A stretch of 64,000 nt of DNA, taken from positions 4,714,501 to 4,778,500 of the forward strand of contig CM076275.1 in assembly GCA_038380795.1 (NCBI GenBank), written 5' to 3'. This DNA is from Pyrocephalus nanus. Taxonomy: Eukaryota; Chordata; Aves; Passeriformes; Tyrannidae. The notes beneath the pieces were generated by a model. That model was not told the DNA's origin, made no database searches, and saw only the letters and a list, made by a program, of their open reading frames with translations. Below, piece by piece: positions 52,402-63,238 of the stretch (positions are counted from its first letter, which is position 1; the number at the start of each line of letters is the position of its first letter). The translations under genes and the position numbers were made by a program.

Positions 52402-52905
52402 TCATTTAGGTTTAGAACCATTTTAGAACCATTCAGGATGGAAAAGACCTCTAAGACCATCAAGTCCACTGTCGTGTTCACTACTAACCCCTGTCCCCAA
52501 ATGCCACATCTACAAGTCTTTTAAATCCCTCCAGGGATGGTGACTCCACCACTGCCCTGGGCAGTCTGGTTCAAAGTTTGACAATGCTTTTGGTAAAGAA
52601 ATTTTTCCTAACATTGAACCTAAACCTCCCCTGGCACAATTTGAGCTGTTTCTTCTCATCATGTTACTTCTTACCCGAGAGAAGAGATCGACTCCCACCT
52701 GGCTACAACCTCCTTCCAGGGAGCTGTGGAGAGTGAGAAGGTCCCCTTGAGCTCCCTTTTCTCCAGGCTGAGCCTCCCCAACTCCCTCAGCTGCTTCTCA
52801 TCAGATTTGTTCTCCAGACCCTTTCCCAGCTCCACTGTCCTCCTCTGGACACCCTCCAGTGCCCCAAGAACTTTCTCATAGTGAGGTGCCCAAAGCTAAT
52901 GTTAC
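52402..52905 (-). mobile_element. CR1 LINE fragment, antisense to + strand
   Basis: About 500 bp on the + strand reading GGATGGAAAAGACCTCTAAG, AAATTTTTCCTAACATTGAA, CTTTTCTCCAGGCTGAGCCT and TCCTCTGGACACCCTCCAGT, all conserved reverse-complement landmarks of the CR1 3' region. One of the better preserved copies in the window. Confidence 0.92.
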
Positions 52906-55734
52906 TCGCCAGAATAAAAAGCAATTTCACATTAAATTGTTCTAAAACAAATCACTTGCACAGAAAAAGACATGATCAGAAGTCACTCGTGTAATTTCAG
53001 AAGACAGAAGCGTACAGAAAGCCATCTAAGTATGCTTCCCTGTAGGTGCTACTCTTCCAGCTTATTTGAAATACAAGTTATTTACTCCGCCTTTCCTTTC
53101 CTCGTGTCTATCTATGTACCATGTGTCAGCAAAAACCCAATTTTTGTTAGAAGTGGCAGCCTGCTGGGTTAAAGAGCTATGACTACATGTTGTTGTAAAC
53201 ATCTCCCTTTCTTCTGTAAGCCCCAGCACCACAGAAGAGCCTCTTTACAGAAGGATCAGCTGCAATTAAAGGATCCACCATTAGGCTCATGTTTGTTTTC
53301 AGCTCTAGGATTTCTGCAGAACACACAGGACTGTTCAACTTGTATTACTGTTTCTCCTGGACCATTTTTTATAATTCAAGAGCCCTTCATGCTGAAAGGA
53401 CTAAGGTTTGGGACAGCATTTTAGGGATCCATGTGGAAAAAAGTAGTTAATAATGCAACAGATTCAACCAAGCTCCCTCAACTACTGAAGAAGTAGTAGC
53501 AAGCTCACATTAGCACAGCAACAGTACATTCCTCCTCCTCTTTTCCAAGTGCTTGACCAAGTTTTTAGCCTTCTCCCTACACAAGGGAGAGCCATTTTGT
53601 GGAAGAAAAATGAAATTATTAGGTCAGCTGCCAGAGGCTTTGCTCACCTGCCTGAATGCAGACAGTCTCCTAGTTCTGAACCACAGCTGGATTTGCTCCC
53701 TCTCATACAGTGTGTGTTTATGCTGCTCCAAACACAACAGTGGCTTCAGCCAAGGTTGCTGCACTGGCTGTTATCAGACTTTGCCCTCTTTTCATGGAAA
53801 TACCCCTCTCCCTGGGCATTAACCATTTAATTCCATGGCGTTTCTTTTTTTTCCCTTTTTTACTCTTCCTTTTTTTCCCTTCTTTTTAAAGGTCAGATGT
53901 CTTGCTATTGATTGGATCTTAGCTAATACTGTACTCCCTGAGCCCAGCACCAGTTGCCAGAGCTGGACTGTCTCAGCTACACATACAGAAATCATTTTAA
54001 AGTCTGACCTTCAATCACTGTAATACAATAGCTGGAGAGACACCAGCGGTATTTTGAGAGGCAGAAGATCAAGAGGCTCGTTGGGAGCAAAACCAGCACA
54101 GGGGAGGGTGAAGTGCCATGCAGGCTGCACCCCAAAGCATTCCCTCCTCCAGCACCACTGCCCAGGCAGGTGCTGCCATAGCACACCTGACTGGTAAAAT
54201 AAGACAGCTCTGTGCAACACATTAATTATACCCCTGTGATAAAATTTCCAGAAATTTTAGCTGGGAAAACTACAGAAGCAACACAGTAGTGGGATTGATT
54301 CTTATTTCAAGGAAGGGTACTAGTTATTTGTAATCCTATTAGGGCTTAATATGTGCAACAGACATATTTTCTTTCAATGCATTACTACTTGTCTTATTAT
54401 CAATACAGTTCCTATTCAAGCCAGCCATAATTTCCACTTTTTAAAAATTGTGTCAATGAGTCAATGAGTTATGTACTATGACATTTTATTTTCAATAGCT
54501 CTTTCAGGTAATTGCTTTGACTAAAGCTGGCTTTAGCACTAAAAGAAACTCTTGGAATAAGAGGTAATCTTGTTTCAGGGAAGAAGTTAAACAAAGGAAA
54601 ATCACTGAAGCTTAGAAGACTCCTGTAATAGTTCAGATTTAATCTTGTTAGCTCAGTAAGTATTACAATTATGGCTATAAACTCCCATATATAACCTCCA
54701 CTTTTTCTATCAATTAATGACTAGCTGGATAGTGAGACCAATGGTAAAGGATGGATGCCTGGCACAAGATTTTTATTCCTCTGCTCTACTGATATATTCG
54801 CTTGTTGCATTTTCCTAAACCTTAATGGTTTGGATTCTGGGCCAGAAATTCTGTCAGAATGCTACCTAAAGCTCTGCAGTTACCAGGAAACTGGCATTTT
54901 AAACCTTCTGCAGCTAAAACTTGTTCACACAACATGTTTATGAAGTGTCAGATGCGAATGCTGTAGTTACAGCACCATGCAAACTCCATTCCTAACACTG
55001 AGCCAACATTGTTTCTTCCCCACTTTCACCGTTTTCTAACATGTTTTTCCACAAATTCTCGGTCTCCTTACCCAGCCCCAACCCTAACACCCCTGCAGGA
55101 GACCTCCCCTTCCTATTAATTCGGTCTCCAAAGCAGCTTTTGTACAATCACCATGTCCCCATGCACCCTTTAAACTTCCTCCCTTTCTACCCCTCCTCAC
55201 CCCCTTGTTCCTGACCTATTGGCTCAGTGAATCTTAAAGTTTTCAAGTTTGGCTTTGAGTCTGCTGCTATTTCTCTTCCTATCAGCCCCATCTCCAGTCC
55301 AGACCACCCTTCCTGCTTTCCCTGCTACCCAGTTCTCACTTCCCAGCAAGGTGTGACCACCTGTGAGGGGAGTTGGAGCATCCAGGACTGACATTTCCAG
55401 TGCTCCAACTGGAATTAAAGCAGAAAAGAAGCAATAACAAAGACTCAACAGTCAAAAAGAGTCCTGTTCCCCATGGAGAACATTTGTGAGGGAACAAAGT
55501 CACAAAGCACTGCAGTTTCTACCAAGAACCATTTGAGTTTTCAGTGGCTTCTAAATTGGTTTGCCACGGCAAGAGGAATATGCCTGACACTTCCAGGTCT
55601 GCACCACAACTGGTGTCAGGCACCCAATACCAAAGAAGTTTAAAAGCAGAAGTCACTGGAGTGGTGCAGGGCTGAACACTACATGGTGCACGTACAGATA
55701 ATGCCACGAGGACCCAGGAAGCTGCTGGGAGAGG

Positions 55735-55885
55735 ACTGGGCTGAAATGACCTGGAAGTGTTCAAGGCCAGGGTGGATGGGGCTTTGAGCAACCTGGTCTA
55801 GAGGAAGGTGCTCCTGCCCATGGCAAGGAGGCTGGACGATGATTTTTACAACCAAACCTTTCCGTGACTCTATGAAATGTCTGGC
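55735..55885 (+). mobile_element. CR1 LINE 3' tail
   Basis: Sense CR1 end: GGAAGTGTTCAAGGCCAGGG, then TGGATGGGGCTTTGAGCAAC and a diverged tail ending GACTCTATGAAATG. Confidence 0.85.
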
Positions 55886-56747
55886 TGCACCAAATCACAA
55901 ATAACAGAATAAGGGATTGAGGGAGAAGCGCTCAGGAACCTCACAAAGAGATACAACAAACCAGAACTAGACTATCAGAAAAGCTGCATCATCAGGCTGT
56001 GAAGATGCATTTCACTATTATCCTTCCATTTAAAACCAGAGGAGCATTTTTGTCCACAATCTGCAAGCATGCATATCCAGAAGCTTTTAAAAATGCTCTT
56101 CTAATAAGAAAATTAATTCATGAAAAAAAGATTAACAAGGTGGAGGAGGTAAGAAAAGGAACCAGAGGTGGAAGAACGGAAGGGAGACTAATACAGAAAC
56201 TAAGCTTTCAATGCTCTTGGAAAAATGTGCACACACAGGTGCTGCACGTTCACCCAGCAGCCAAGTGTGACCAGCAGCTCGCTGGGGCTGCACTTTCACA
56301 CAGCACATTCACGAGCGGTCAGGCCGATCACCGCCACACCAGGGGAACGAACGCTGCCTTTGAGAGCCCCTATCCATTTCACACCAGGGCCTATAAAAAG
56401 AACAGGGGAAGAGTTTTAATGCGGGCATGAAGGCGGCAAGGTTGGATTTCATGAGAGAAATTCTGCTAAAGAAACGGGAGGAGGGATCGACCGTGTCATT
56501 CTGCACAGATATAAAGGATGGGTGATCGTATGGGACTGGCATCTTCTTTGTAAAGCAGTATATAAAATATTGGGCATAATCAAGAATACAAGTTAAAAAC
56601 CACTGCAGAACAGAACACTTAAAATCAAAGGTTGTGGCATTACAAACGGTAATATGGCCTGCAGCAGAGCATTATCCCTAAATCTTGAATTAATAAATAA
56701 ATTTATTTCCCTTCAGCCAATGAATGATGACGTAAAAGGATGTCCCA

Positions 56748-56888
56748 TCACTGGAAGTGTTCAAGGCCAGGTTGGATGGAGCTCTGAGCAAACTGGCCTA
56801 GTGGAAGGTGTCCCTGCCCATGGCAGGGGGTTGGAATGAGATGAACATGAAGGTCCTTTCCAATCCAAACCATTCTGTGATTCTTAAC
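56748..56888 (+). mobile_element. CR1 LINE 3' tail
   Basis: Sense CR1 end: TGGAAGTGTTCAAGGCCAGG, then TTGGATGGAGCTCTGAGCAA, CCTTTCCAATCCAAACCATT and CTGTGATTCTTAA. Same 3' segment as the copy about 1 kb to the left, but independently diverged. Confidence 0.88.
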
Positions 56889-59206
56889 TGCAAAAATGTG
56901 ACATTAAGGACATTTCATCTCTAAAACAGACTATACCCTCAAGGTGCTAAAAGATCACCCACATTTATGGAAATTTCGAAGGACAGGCCATAAATGGGTG
57001 AATGCTTGACATCAAAGCAGTTTCAAAGTCAAGGTATCTTCAAACACAGTTGTTAACAAGGTTTGCAGAGTCTTTTTCTTCTGAAGATAAGTGAGAACAG
57101 GGGTAGAGCATTTACTGCTCTAACAGCAGTGGTTGGAAGCTACTTGTGTTTAGAGCTATTAGAAAAAATATTTTGTAAAACAGTTCTTCACTACTATAAG
57201 CAGGCTGATAAAAAGACATTAGAGCAATTACTTTCAGCAAGACTGCATCATCTTTTATCAAATTTTCGTATAAAAAAAGCAGAAGATGTTTAAGAACAGC
57301 TGAACTAAAAGCATAAAATATTCCAATCTTTCTCACTACATGAAATATTTTTAAACCACAAGAGGCACCTAGCAAAATTCAAATAAAATATACACTATAT
57401 AACAACCTACACAGAACAATTCAGAATATTTCAAAGTAAGAAGACAACTGCTGCTGTGCTTGCTTTAAGTCTTGTGTTGTGAAACAGAAGGACAAAACTG
57501 AGTCCCCCCCAACAACTGATGACAAAGTTTTAACGACTGACTGCACCGTGTCAAAACTGCAGCAATTCAGGTCTGCAGTTTCACAGTTCCTGCTGCGTTT
57601 TCTCACTAAAGTTATCATCGTAATACTTAGCAGCAGGTATAAAAAAAAACTGTTTATGGACTGGAATTTTATTTAGCTCTTCTCCCATTACTAGCAGCCT
57701 GTGAAAATGCTGTCACAGCCTCCCTCAATGTTTTAATCACAGCTTAGAGAAGATCATATCAGAAGAAAGCAGAAAATGTCACAGAAGCAGACTAAAAAGA
57801 AATTAATATCAAAAGTCTTCCTTGACAAATAATGCAAGTTCAAAATATAAAGTGCTTTGATACCTTGAATATATTAAAAGGCAGCAGTTTTAAAACCTGT
57901 AAAAAGACTACTTGCAATTACAGTGTTTACATGTTTCAGGACAGATCCCTGATTTCATGAGGGGTGCAAGTAAGGAATACCAGGAAGCAGAAGAAAGACT
58001 GAGCATATTTGATGGCAGCTGACTCAGAGAGCATGGTGAAGGTATGAATTACAAATGAAAATCCTTTTACAGTACATTTCCTCAACAATTTCTGCTTCCA
58101 CACTCTTCCACCCAAAAATCTGCCCCATTAATATGTTCTAGTTACACTTTGTAAAGCTAATGAAAGCAAGCCTCAGTGAGACCGGCATGCACCTGCTGAT
58201 GCACAGCCTGATCCATCCGGACCAGAAGGTTACAGAGGCTGCCTTACCAGGATGCATTTGTTCTGAAGAAGCATCAAAGTATTCCTGATCTCATGATCTG
58301 GCAAATTCTCTAAAGCTTCTAATAATATAGTTTTGTGTTATCAATTCCTCTAAACTGCTCTTAACCTTCACCACTTAGACTCTGGTTTTAACTGACTACC
58401 ATATTTTGCTTAATACATTATTCAGATGTTTACTGTCCAGGAGACAGGTTGGGACCACTGTGATCCATCAAGTGGTCTAGTTCTTAAAGATAGCAGTTTA
58501 GATAAGGTCAAGAAGGATTTTCAAAATAAGGTTCTATTAAAACATCACCATTACCACTGAAGAAACTGGTTTCATTTCAGGCAGAAATCACAATAGTCTC
58601 GCTTGTTCAAATTAGTGCTCCTTATAAACCCTAAGATTTGCCAAAAAATCCCCCCAACTGATGGAAAACAGCTACACTTAATTAAAGGAAAACTTATTTG
58701 GGAGCTCTACCCAGTGTTCAGTAATGCAAACAAGCGCCTTTTGGGCTGGCTATGAGAGTAACAACTTGATGGCTTCAGTCCTTCCAAGTCTGGATGAGCA
58801 GCTTCAACAGCGCTTTTAGGAACTGTACACTGAACAATCGTGACTTCACACATTCACAAAGCCATGTCGGTGCACGTCTCGCAGTGCGATGGCTATGCAG
58901 CTGTTCTGAGATTCACGGCAACGCTGTCCCCAAATACTATCAACCATCGCTACCGACTGTCTGTAGTTAGTTTAGGAATAAGACCTTCACCCGCTCAATA
59001 CGCCCAGCCTACTGGGATCCGCGCTGGAAAGCACATTGTGCTTTGCCGAGCCGCTATGCAAGCCAGCACTCTCAGATCATGGATTTATTTTATTTTCCTC
59101 TGGGCAGGCTCTTCCTCCCCGTCCGTCAAGGGCTCTCGAGGAAAGCCTGCCCAGCCCAGGCAGAAAGGGGCCAACCACCCTGCCAGCGAGCGAGGGGAAG
59201 CGTTAC

Positions 59207-59474
59207 CTCCGTTGATGGGGACGGGAGCCACCAGCAGCCCCTTGACCTCCACCTTGGGGGAGTCCTGGCCGTAGCGGCCGCGGTCGATCCGCAGCAGCGT
59301 GGGCCCGCCGCGCTCGGGGCTCAGCACGGTCACGTTGATGAGCGCGGTGTAGTACGCCTGGCTGGCGTTGTCGGCGCCGGCCGGCCGGACCCGGCCGTGC
59401 CACAGCAGCAGCGGCAGCAGCAGCAGCACGGAGGAGCCGCCGTTCCAGTGCTGGCGAGCCCACCGCCAGCTCAT
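59207..59474 (-). CDS. RNF130: RNF130 coding exon 1 (Goliath-type PA-TM-RING E3 ubiquitin ligase; start codon)
   Basis: RNF130 is a membrane-anchored RING-H2 E3 ubiquitin ligase of the Goliath/GRAIL family. Its PA domain faces the lumen or exterior and its RING faces the cytosol. The ATG is at 59472-59474 with an A at -3. The exon encodes residues 1-89: a signal peptide (hydrophobic core [10 protein letters not shown], residues 16-25, cleavage probably near residue 33), then [18 protein letters not shown] with sequons at N36 and N47, and [17 protein letters not shown] opening the PA domain. The donor is CGGAG|GTAACG, phase 1. The nine exons total 1281 nt, a 426-residue protein, against 419 in human. 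The signal-peptide region is the only strongly divergent part. Two tiny upstream frames (59621-59650, 59552-59560) lie in the GC-rich leader. Confidence 0.97.
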
Positions 59475-59793
59475 CTTCGACTCCCTGCGAGCCGACGGCC
59501 GTCACCGGTTGCCTCCGCCGTTGCCCCGAGCCCCGAACGCCCGGGTGTGTCCTATCCCATCTGACAGCCCGGGAGCGCGGAGAGACCAAAAGCAGGCGGA
59601 GCGGGGAGGAGAGCTCGGGCTCATGCCATGGGAGGAGCCAGGGGAGTCATGGCAGGTCCCAGCCGAGAGCGATCCGCCGCCGCGGCTCCCAGGGGAGGCT
59701 GCTCGGGGGCAGCCGCGCTCCGCCGGTCCGTCGGGGCTCCGCCGGTCCCTCAGGGCGCCGCGCTCATGCCGCCCGCCCACCGCTGCCCTAGCC

Positions 59794-59825
59794 GGGCGAG
59801 GGGAGGGGAGGGGAGGAGGCGGGGG
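59794..59825 (+). promoter_or_regulatory. RNF130: G-quadruplex motif in RNF130 5' region
   Basis: The + strand (RNF130 template strand) carries GGGCGAGGGGAGGGGAGGGG, then AGGAGGCGGGGG: at least four G-runs of three or more with loops of 1-7 nt. It lies 320-350 bp upstream of the start codon. Confidence 0.6.
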
Positions 59826-60148
59826 CGGCGCCGCGGCCCCCTCCCCGCGCAGCCCCGCGCAGTCCCGGGGAAGCTGCCGGGAGAAACCTCCGCCGCCGCC
59901 GCCTCAGCCGCGCTCGCACAGAGCCACGGGGCTCGCCTCGGGCTCGGCCCGCCGCGCCTCCTCGCTTCGCCTCGGGGCTCGCCGCCGCCTCAGTACGGAG
60001 GGAGGCGCAGCGCGGTACCCAGCCCGGCGGCAGCAGCCCGCGGCCGTCGCTCCATGCCCGGCTCGCCCGGGGGCGGCGGGGCCCCCGCTCCGTCCCGCGG
60101 CTCCGCCACCGGCCCCGCGCCTCGACTGCAGCCCCGCGCTCCGCGCTC

Positions 60149-60160
60149 TGCGCAGGCGCA
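60149..60160. promoter_or_regulatory. RNF130: NRF1-like site
   Basis: TGCGCAGGCGCA differs from the palindromic NRF1 consensus TGCGCATGCGCA at one base. Located in the CpG-rich RNF130 promoter. Confidence 0.55.
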
Positions 60161-60260
60161 GCACGCCCCGCCCCGCGCCACGAGGGCGAGAGGCGGGGCT
60201 AGGGTCGGGGCCACGCCCACAAGGGCGGGGGTAAAGCTGAGGGGGCGGGACTGTGTGGTA

Positions 60261-60268
60261 TGACGTCA
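60261..60268. promoter_or_regulatory. RNF130: Full CRE palindrome (CREB/ATF site)
   Basis: A perfect TGACGTCA, at the upstream edge of the RNF130 CpG island and followed by a CCATGGCGG YY1-like motif (60281-60289). CpG-containing full CREs in CpG islands are typical functional CREB/ATF sites; occupancy is inferred. Confidence 0.6.
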
Positions 60269-60314
60269 TCGTAGGCGTAGCCATGGCGGTAGTGGGAAAG
60301 CGGGCTGGGCAGGG

Positions 60315-60332
60315 CAATTCCATGAGGAATTG
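60315..60332. repeat. 7-bp inverted repeat at CR1 boundary
   Basis: CAATTCC-ATGA-GGAATTG, two perfect 7-bp arms around a 4-nt loop, directly adjacent to the 3' end of the antisense CR1 starting at about 60333. Confidence 0.75.
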
Positions 60333-60640
60333 GATCACAGAATGAGTTAGGTTGGGAAAGACCTCTGAGGTCATCGAGTGTACCCTGTGACCTAACACCA
60401 CAATGTCAACAAGGCCATGGCACTGAGTGCCATGTCCAGTCTTTCCTTAAACACCTCCAGGGACGGTGGTTCCACCACCTCCCTGGGCAGCACATTCGAT
60501 GTCTCATCAGCCTTTCTGTGAAGAAATTCTTCCTAATGTCCAACCTAAACCTCCCTTGACAAAGGGACATGTAATGGCTCCCATGGCTCTTCAGCAACTT
60601 TTCAGAAAAGTATTCCCAGCCCAGGAGCACTGACCGTCAA
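60333..60640 (-). mobile_element. CR1 LINE fragment abutting the RNF130 promoter
   Basis: The + strand reads GATCACAGAATGAGTTAGG, TTGGGAAAGACCTCTGAGG, CACCTCCAGGGACGGTGGTT and AAGAAATTCTTCCTAATGTC, the reverse complement of the CR1 3' end. About 300 bp, only about 65 bp beyond the CRE. It is in the same transcriptional orientation as RNF130. Confidence 0.92.
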
Positions 60641-62047
60641 AAAGATACAAAAGAGGGTTTAAAAGTGTGTCCAAAATGGGCTGTATGTGTGAGAAGGAGG
60701 TGGGGTGTGTTCAGTCTGTCCAGGTAGCGCTGAAAGAGCTTTGGGACAGGAGCAGCACAGCCTGTGTGTCAGGATTGGGTCACTCCTACCCAATTTGGAG
60801 TTACTTGCTTCTGATGTACAAAATGGGAAATTGTATAAACACTCAAACGTTGTTAATAAGTACTAATCCCTTGAAATAGTGTAAAACAGGGCTTGATAAA
60901 TTATTCTCTTTAACTAACTTAGTTTGAAGGATTTCGGCCTCTTTGGAGATGTAACAAAATAATGTAATTGCCTTCTTGGATTTTGAAAGGCAAACTATCT
61001 GAAAATTAGTTATGGTGAAGAGGACAACTCCTGCAGGACTGTGAGGGTATTTTCTGTTTCTGAACAAATAGCTGTCCTGCTGTTCTTCTGAGATATGGTC
61101 TCCTCAGTGACTTCCCCAGCTGCTCAGGGAGTCCCTCAGATAAGCCTGGTGTTTGGCCCGTGCATCTTATTAAACAGTTTTCTTCTGTAAGGTTTTGTAG
61201 TTTATCCATTTGCAATGCACCTGGTCACGCATGCATGTAAGATAACACTGGCGAAGCACAGCCTATTTATTTTGCTGAGACGCAAGGAGTGGGTCTAATC
61301 CTGCCCTTGGGGAGACCTGTTCCATTCCCAAGGAAAACAGCAGGCTGGCAAGGCTGTATCTCAGAGCAGAATGGATCTGTGGGCTCTGCTAAAGGCACGT
61401 GTGCCTCTGTAAAATCCTCTGAGAAGCTGTTTCTGCAAAGCTCTACAGAAATGTCAATACAATCCAGGAAATGTTTCTGAAACAGCAGCTGAATGTTATG
61501 CTTACGTTTTTTTTTCTTTTTAAATTTAATTTTGCTCTTCTTGGTAAATGCTGGGTGAGGAACTACATGCCATCAATGGCCTTCTCATTTCACCCAAATT
61601 TTCACTCCAGCCAGAGGGCAAGAGTTGTATCAGCATCAGACACACTGATACTGCGCTGTGCAGAACATGTTTCAGAGCTGTTCTTGCTTTGATTTCTCAG
61701 CATTAAGAGCTCTGCATCATTCTGATGCAAAGTCATGTGCTTTATTGCCGAAATGTCCTCAGAAGGGGCAAGGGAGTCCTGGGAGCCTGAAGGATTCTTC
61801 ACTGTTACTGCACTGACCTTTGGAGAAGGACCTCAGAGCACTTCTGAAAAGCACTGATGAAACATTTGTTGGCCGTGTTAGAAGGCAAACAAGGGGCCAA
61901 GCCAGCAAATTCCCAGTTCTTTTTGCTAAGCACAAGCAGCAGCTGCTTTTTATTTTGCCCCGTCTGGTTCCCTGTGGGCTGTGATTCTGCTGCAGAGACA
62001 TGGTCTGCCACACTCCAGGCCCTGTGGGAGGGCTTCCTGCTTAGTTT
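60641..62047. other. Intergenic sequence upstream of RNF130
   Basis: About 1.4 kb of moderate GC content with no recognised gene, repeat family or RNA. A T-rich patch lies at 61506-61532. Confidence 0.7.
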
Positions 62048-62146
62048 CATCCCCATCCCCATCCCCATCCCCATCCCCATCCCCATCCCCATCCCCATCC
62101 CCATCCCCATCCCCATCCCCATCCCCATCCCCATCATCCCCATCCC
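62048..62146. repeat. (CATCCC)n hexanucleotide array
   Basis: Fourteen and a half perfect CATCCC units (62048-62134), a 3-bp phase break (CATCAT), then two more units to 62146. With a unit of 6, all frames are free of stops, translating as Pro-Ile, Ser-Pro, Gly-Asp or Gly-Met dipeptides. Confidence 0.97.
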
Positions 62147-62439
62147 TCCTCATGCAGCTGGGAGGCTGCTCAGTGCTTTTCTGCTCCTCACCTGCCTCCC
62201 AGCCTATGGACACCCTGTGGACGGCCTGGGAGGCAGCCGAGGAGCAGCCGAGTGCTCATGGCTCCAGCAGAGGAGCCTCACGAGAGGAGCAGCCCAGCAA
62301 TGCACCAGGATGTGCAGAAGTGGGATACTTTATGAGCAGAGCAGCTTCCATCTCCTCATTCCCCAGAGGGATAGGGAGGGGAGAATCAGAAGGTCCTTTT
62401 GTCTGCTTTCACCCCGTGGTGGAGCTGGAGGAAGGGACG

Positions 62440-62720
62440 GCGGGGTGGAGAGGCTGGAGCAGAGATCGCCCACCCCACACGGCCTCACACCGCCCGCCAT
62501 CTTCCCGCCCGCGCCGCGCGCCCGCCGCCGGGGGGAGGGCGCCACCTGCGGGCCGCGGGCGGCACCGCGAGGGGCTGAGGCGGCTCCGGGGCTGGGGAGA
62601 AGGGGGGCCCGGGGGAGAAGGAGATCCAGGGTTTTCTGGTCCCTCCCCAGCGTGGTGAAGGAGGTCGGGAGGGTCCGTGGGGGGCCGGAGGGTTCCAGAC
62701 CCCCAGGCCTGAGGCGTCAC
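62440..62720. promoter_or_regulatory. Orphan CpG island
   Basis: A CpG- and GC-dense block with no assigned gene. It contains CCGCCATCTTCCCGCCCG (YY1-like CCGCCATCTT next to a GC-box-like run) at about 62490-62510, a GCGCCACCTGCGGG stretch near 62540, and a G-quadruplex motif at 62588-62615. It lies about 3 kb upstream of the RNF130 start codon. It could be an alternative RNF130 promoter, a non-coding RNA promoter, or the start of a rightward gene outside the window. Confidence 0.5.
62588..62615 (+). promoter_or_regulatory. G-quadruplex motif
   Basis: GGGG-CT-GGGG-AGAA-GGGGGG-CCC-GGGGG: four G-runs of at least four with 2-4 nt loops, a strong predicted quadruplex. Confidence 0.65.
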
Positions 62721-63006
62721 GGCTCCGGGGCTCAGGGCTGGGCGCTGAGAGCTGAGCTGCCGGCTCCTGCCAGCCAGCTTGGCCAAAGCGCATCCGGCTT
62801 CACCATGAGAAAAGACGGAGTTCCATCCTGGATGGAAACGCCACAAAGGCCAGCTGTTTCCGAGAGGATGAGGGGAAACGCAAACGGGCACAAAAGGAAA
62901 AATAATAAATCCCCAAATGCGCTCACGGCTTGGCCGGGGCTTGGCTGCCCGGGGCTGTGGGGGCACCGGTGGCCCCAGGAACCAGAGAGCAGCTGCCAGT
63001 TATGAC

Positions 63007-63012
63007 TTTATT
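63007..63012 (-). terminator. Candidate poly(A) signal of an upstream minus-strand gene
   Basis: Minus-strand AATAAA in the context AAATGTGAAAATGAATAAAG. The sequence to its right (63013-64000) is AT-rich and UTR-like. In human the next minus-strand gene upstream of RNF130 is RASGEF1C, so this could be its 3' end, but no coding sequence is in the window to confirm it. Confidence 0.28.
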
Positions 63013-63190
63013 CATTTTCACATTTAGATATTACAACAAATCTCTTAATGACAAAGGATAACAAGTACTATAGGAGGAGAGGAAAGGAAGCAGTGTTCTA
63101 ACTGGTTTGATATATAACCGTGAACTTCCAGAGACGAGACTCAACGTGAGTTATAAACACTCACATATGCTCACTGGTAGGAAAACTCAC

Positions 63191-63238
63191 GTGCAAACAC
63201 CCACACACTCACACACAACACACTCACACACACACAGA
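63191..63238. repeat. CA-rich microsatellite
   Basis: Imperfect (CACACT)/(CA) repeats with AACA interruptions. Confidence 0.85.

Larger units (their letters stand above)
49275..59206 (-). other. RNF130: RNF130 intron 1
   Basis: About 9.9 kb. Contains the antisense CR1 of 52402-52905 and two similar sense CR1 3' tails (55735-55885, 56748-56888). The last 60-80 bp near exon 1 are CpG-rich. No other gene recognised. Confidence 0.87.
59110..60300 (-). promoter_or_regulatory. RNF130: CpG island / RNF130 promoter
   Basis: About 1.2 kb of dense CpG covering exon 1 and its upstream region. It holds GC boxes (60242-60249 and around 60164-60196), an NRF1-like site, a CRE palindrome and a G-quadruplex motif. 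TATA-less; transcription probably starts between about 59.7 and 60.2 kb and runs leftward. Confidence 0.8.

Noticed and set aside
37275..59206. miR-340, which lies in an RNF130 intron in mammals
   Set aside because: Neither the mature sequence nor its reverse complement was found by eye in these introns; not called, though a diverged hairpin cannot be excluded without a computed search.
59368..60234. 288-codon + strand open frame antisense to RNF130 exon 1
   Set aside because: It is a Pro/Arg/Ala/Gly-rich shadow of the CpG island with no domain; the minus strand carries the conserved signal peptide and PA start.
61857..63005. 382-codon + strand open frame
   Set aside because: It stays open only because it runs through the (CATCCC)n array (Pro-Ile repeats) and a GC-rich CpG island; no domain is recognisable and other frames are equally open.
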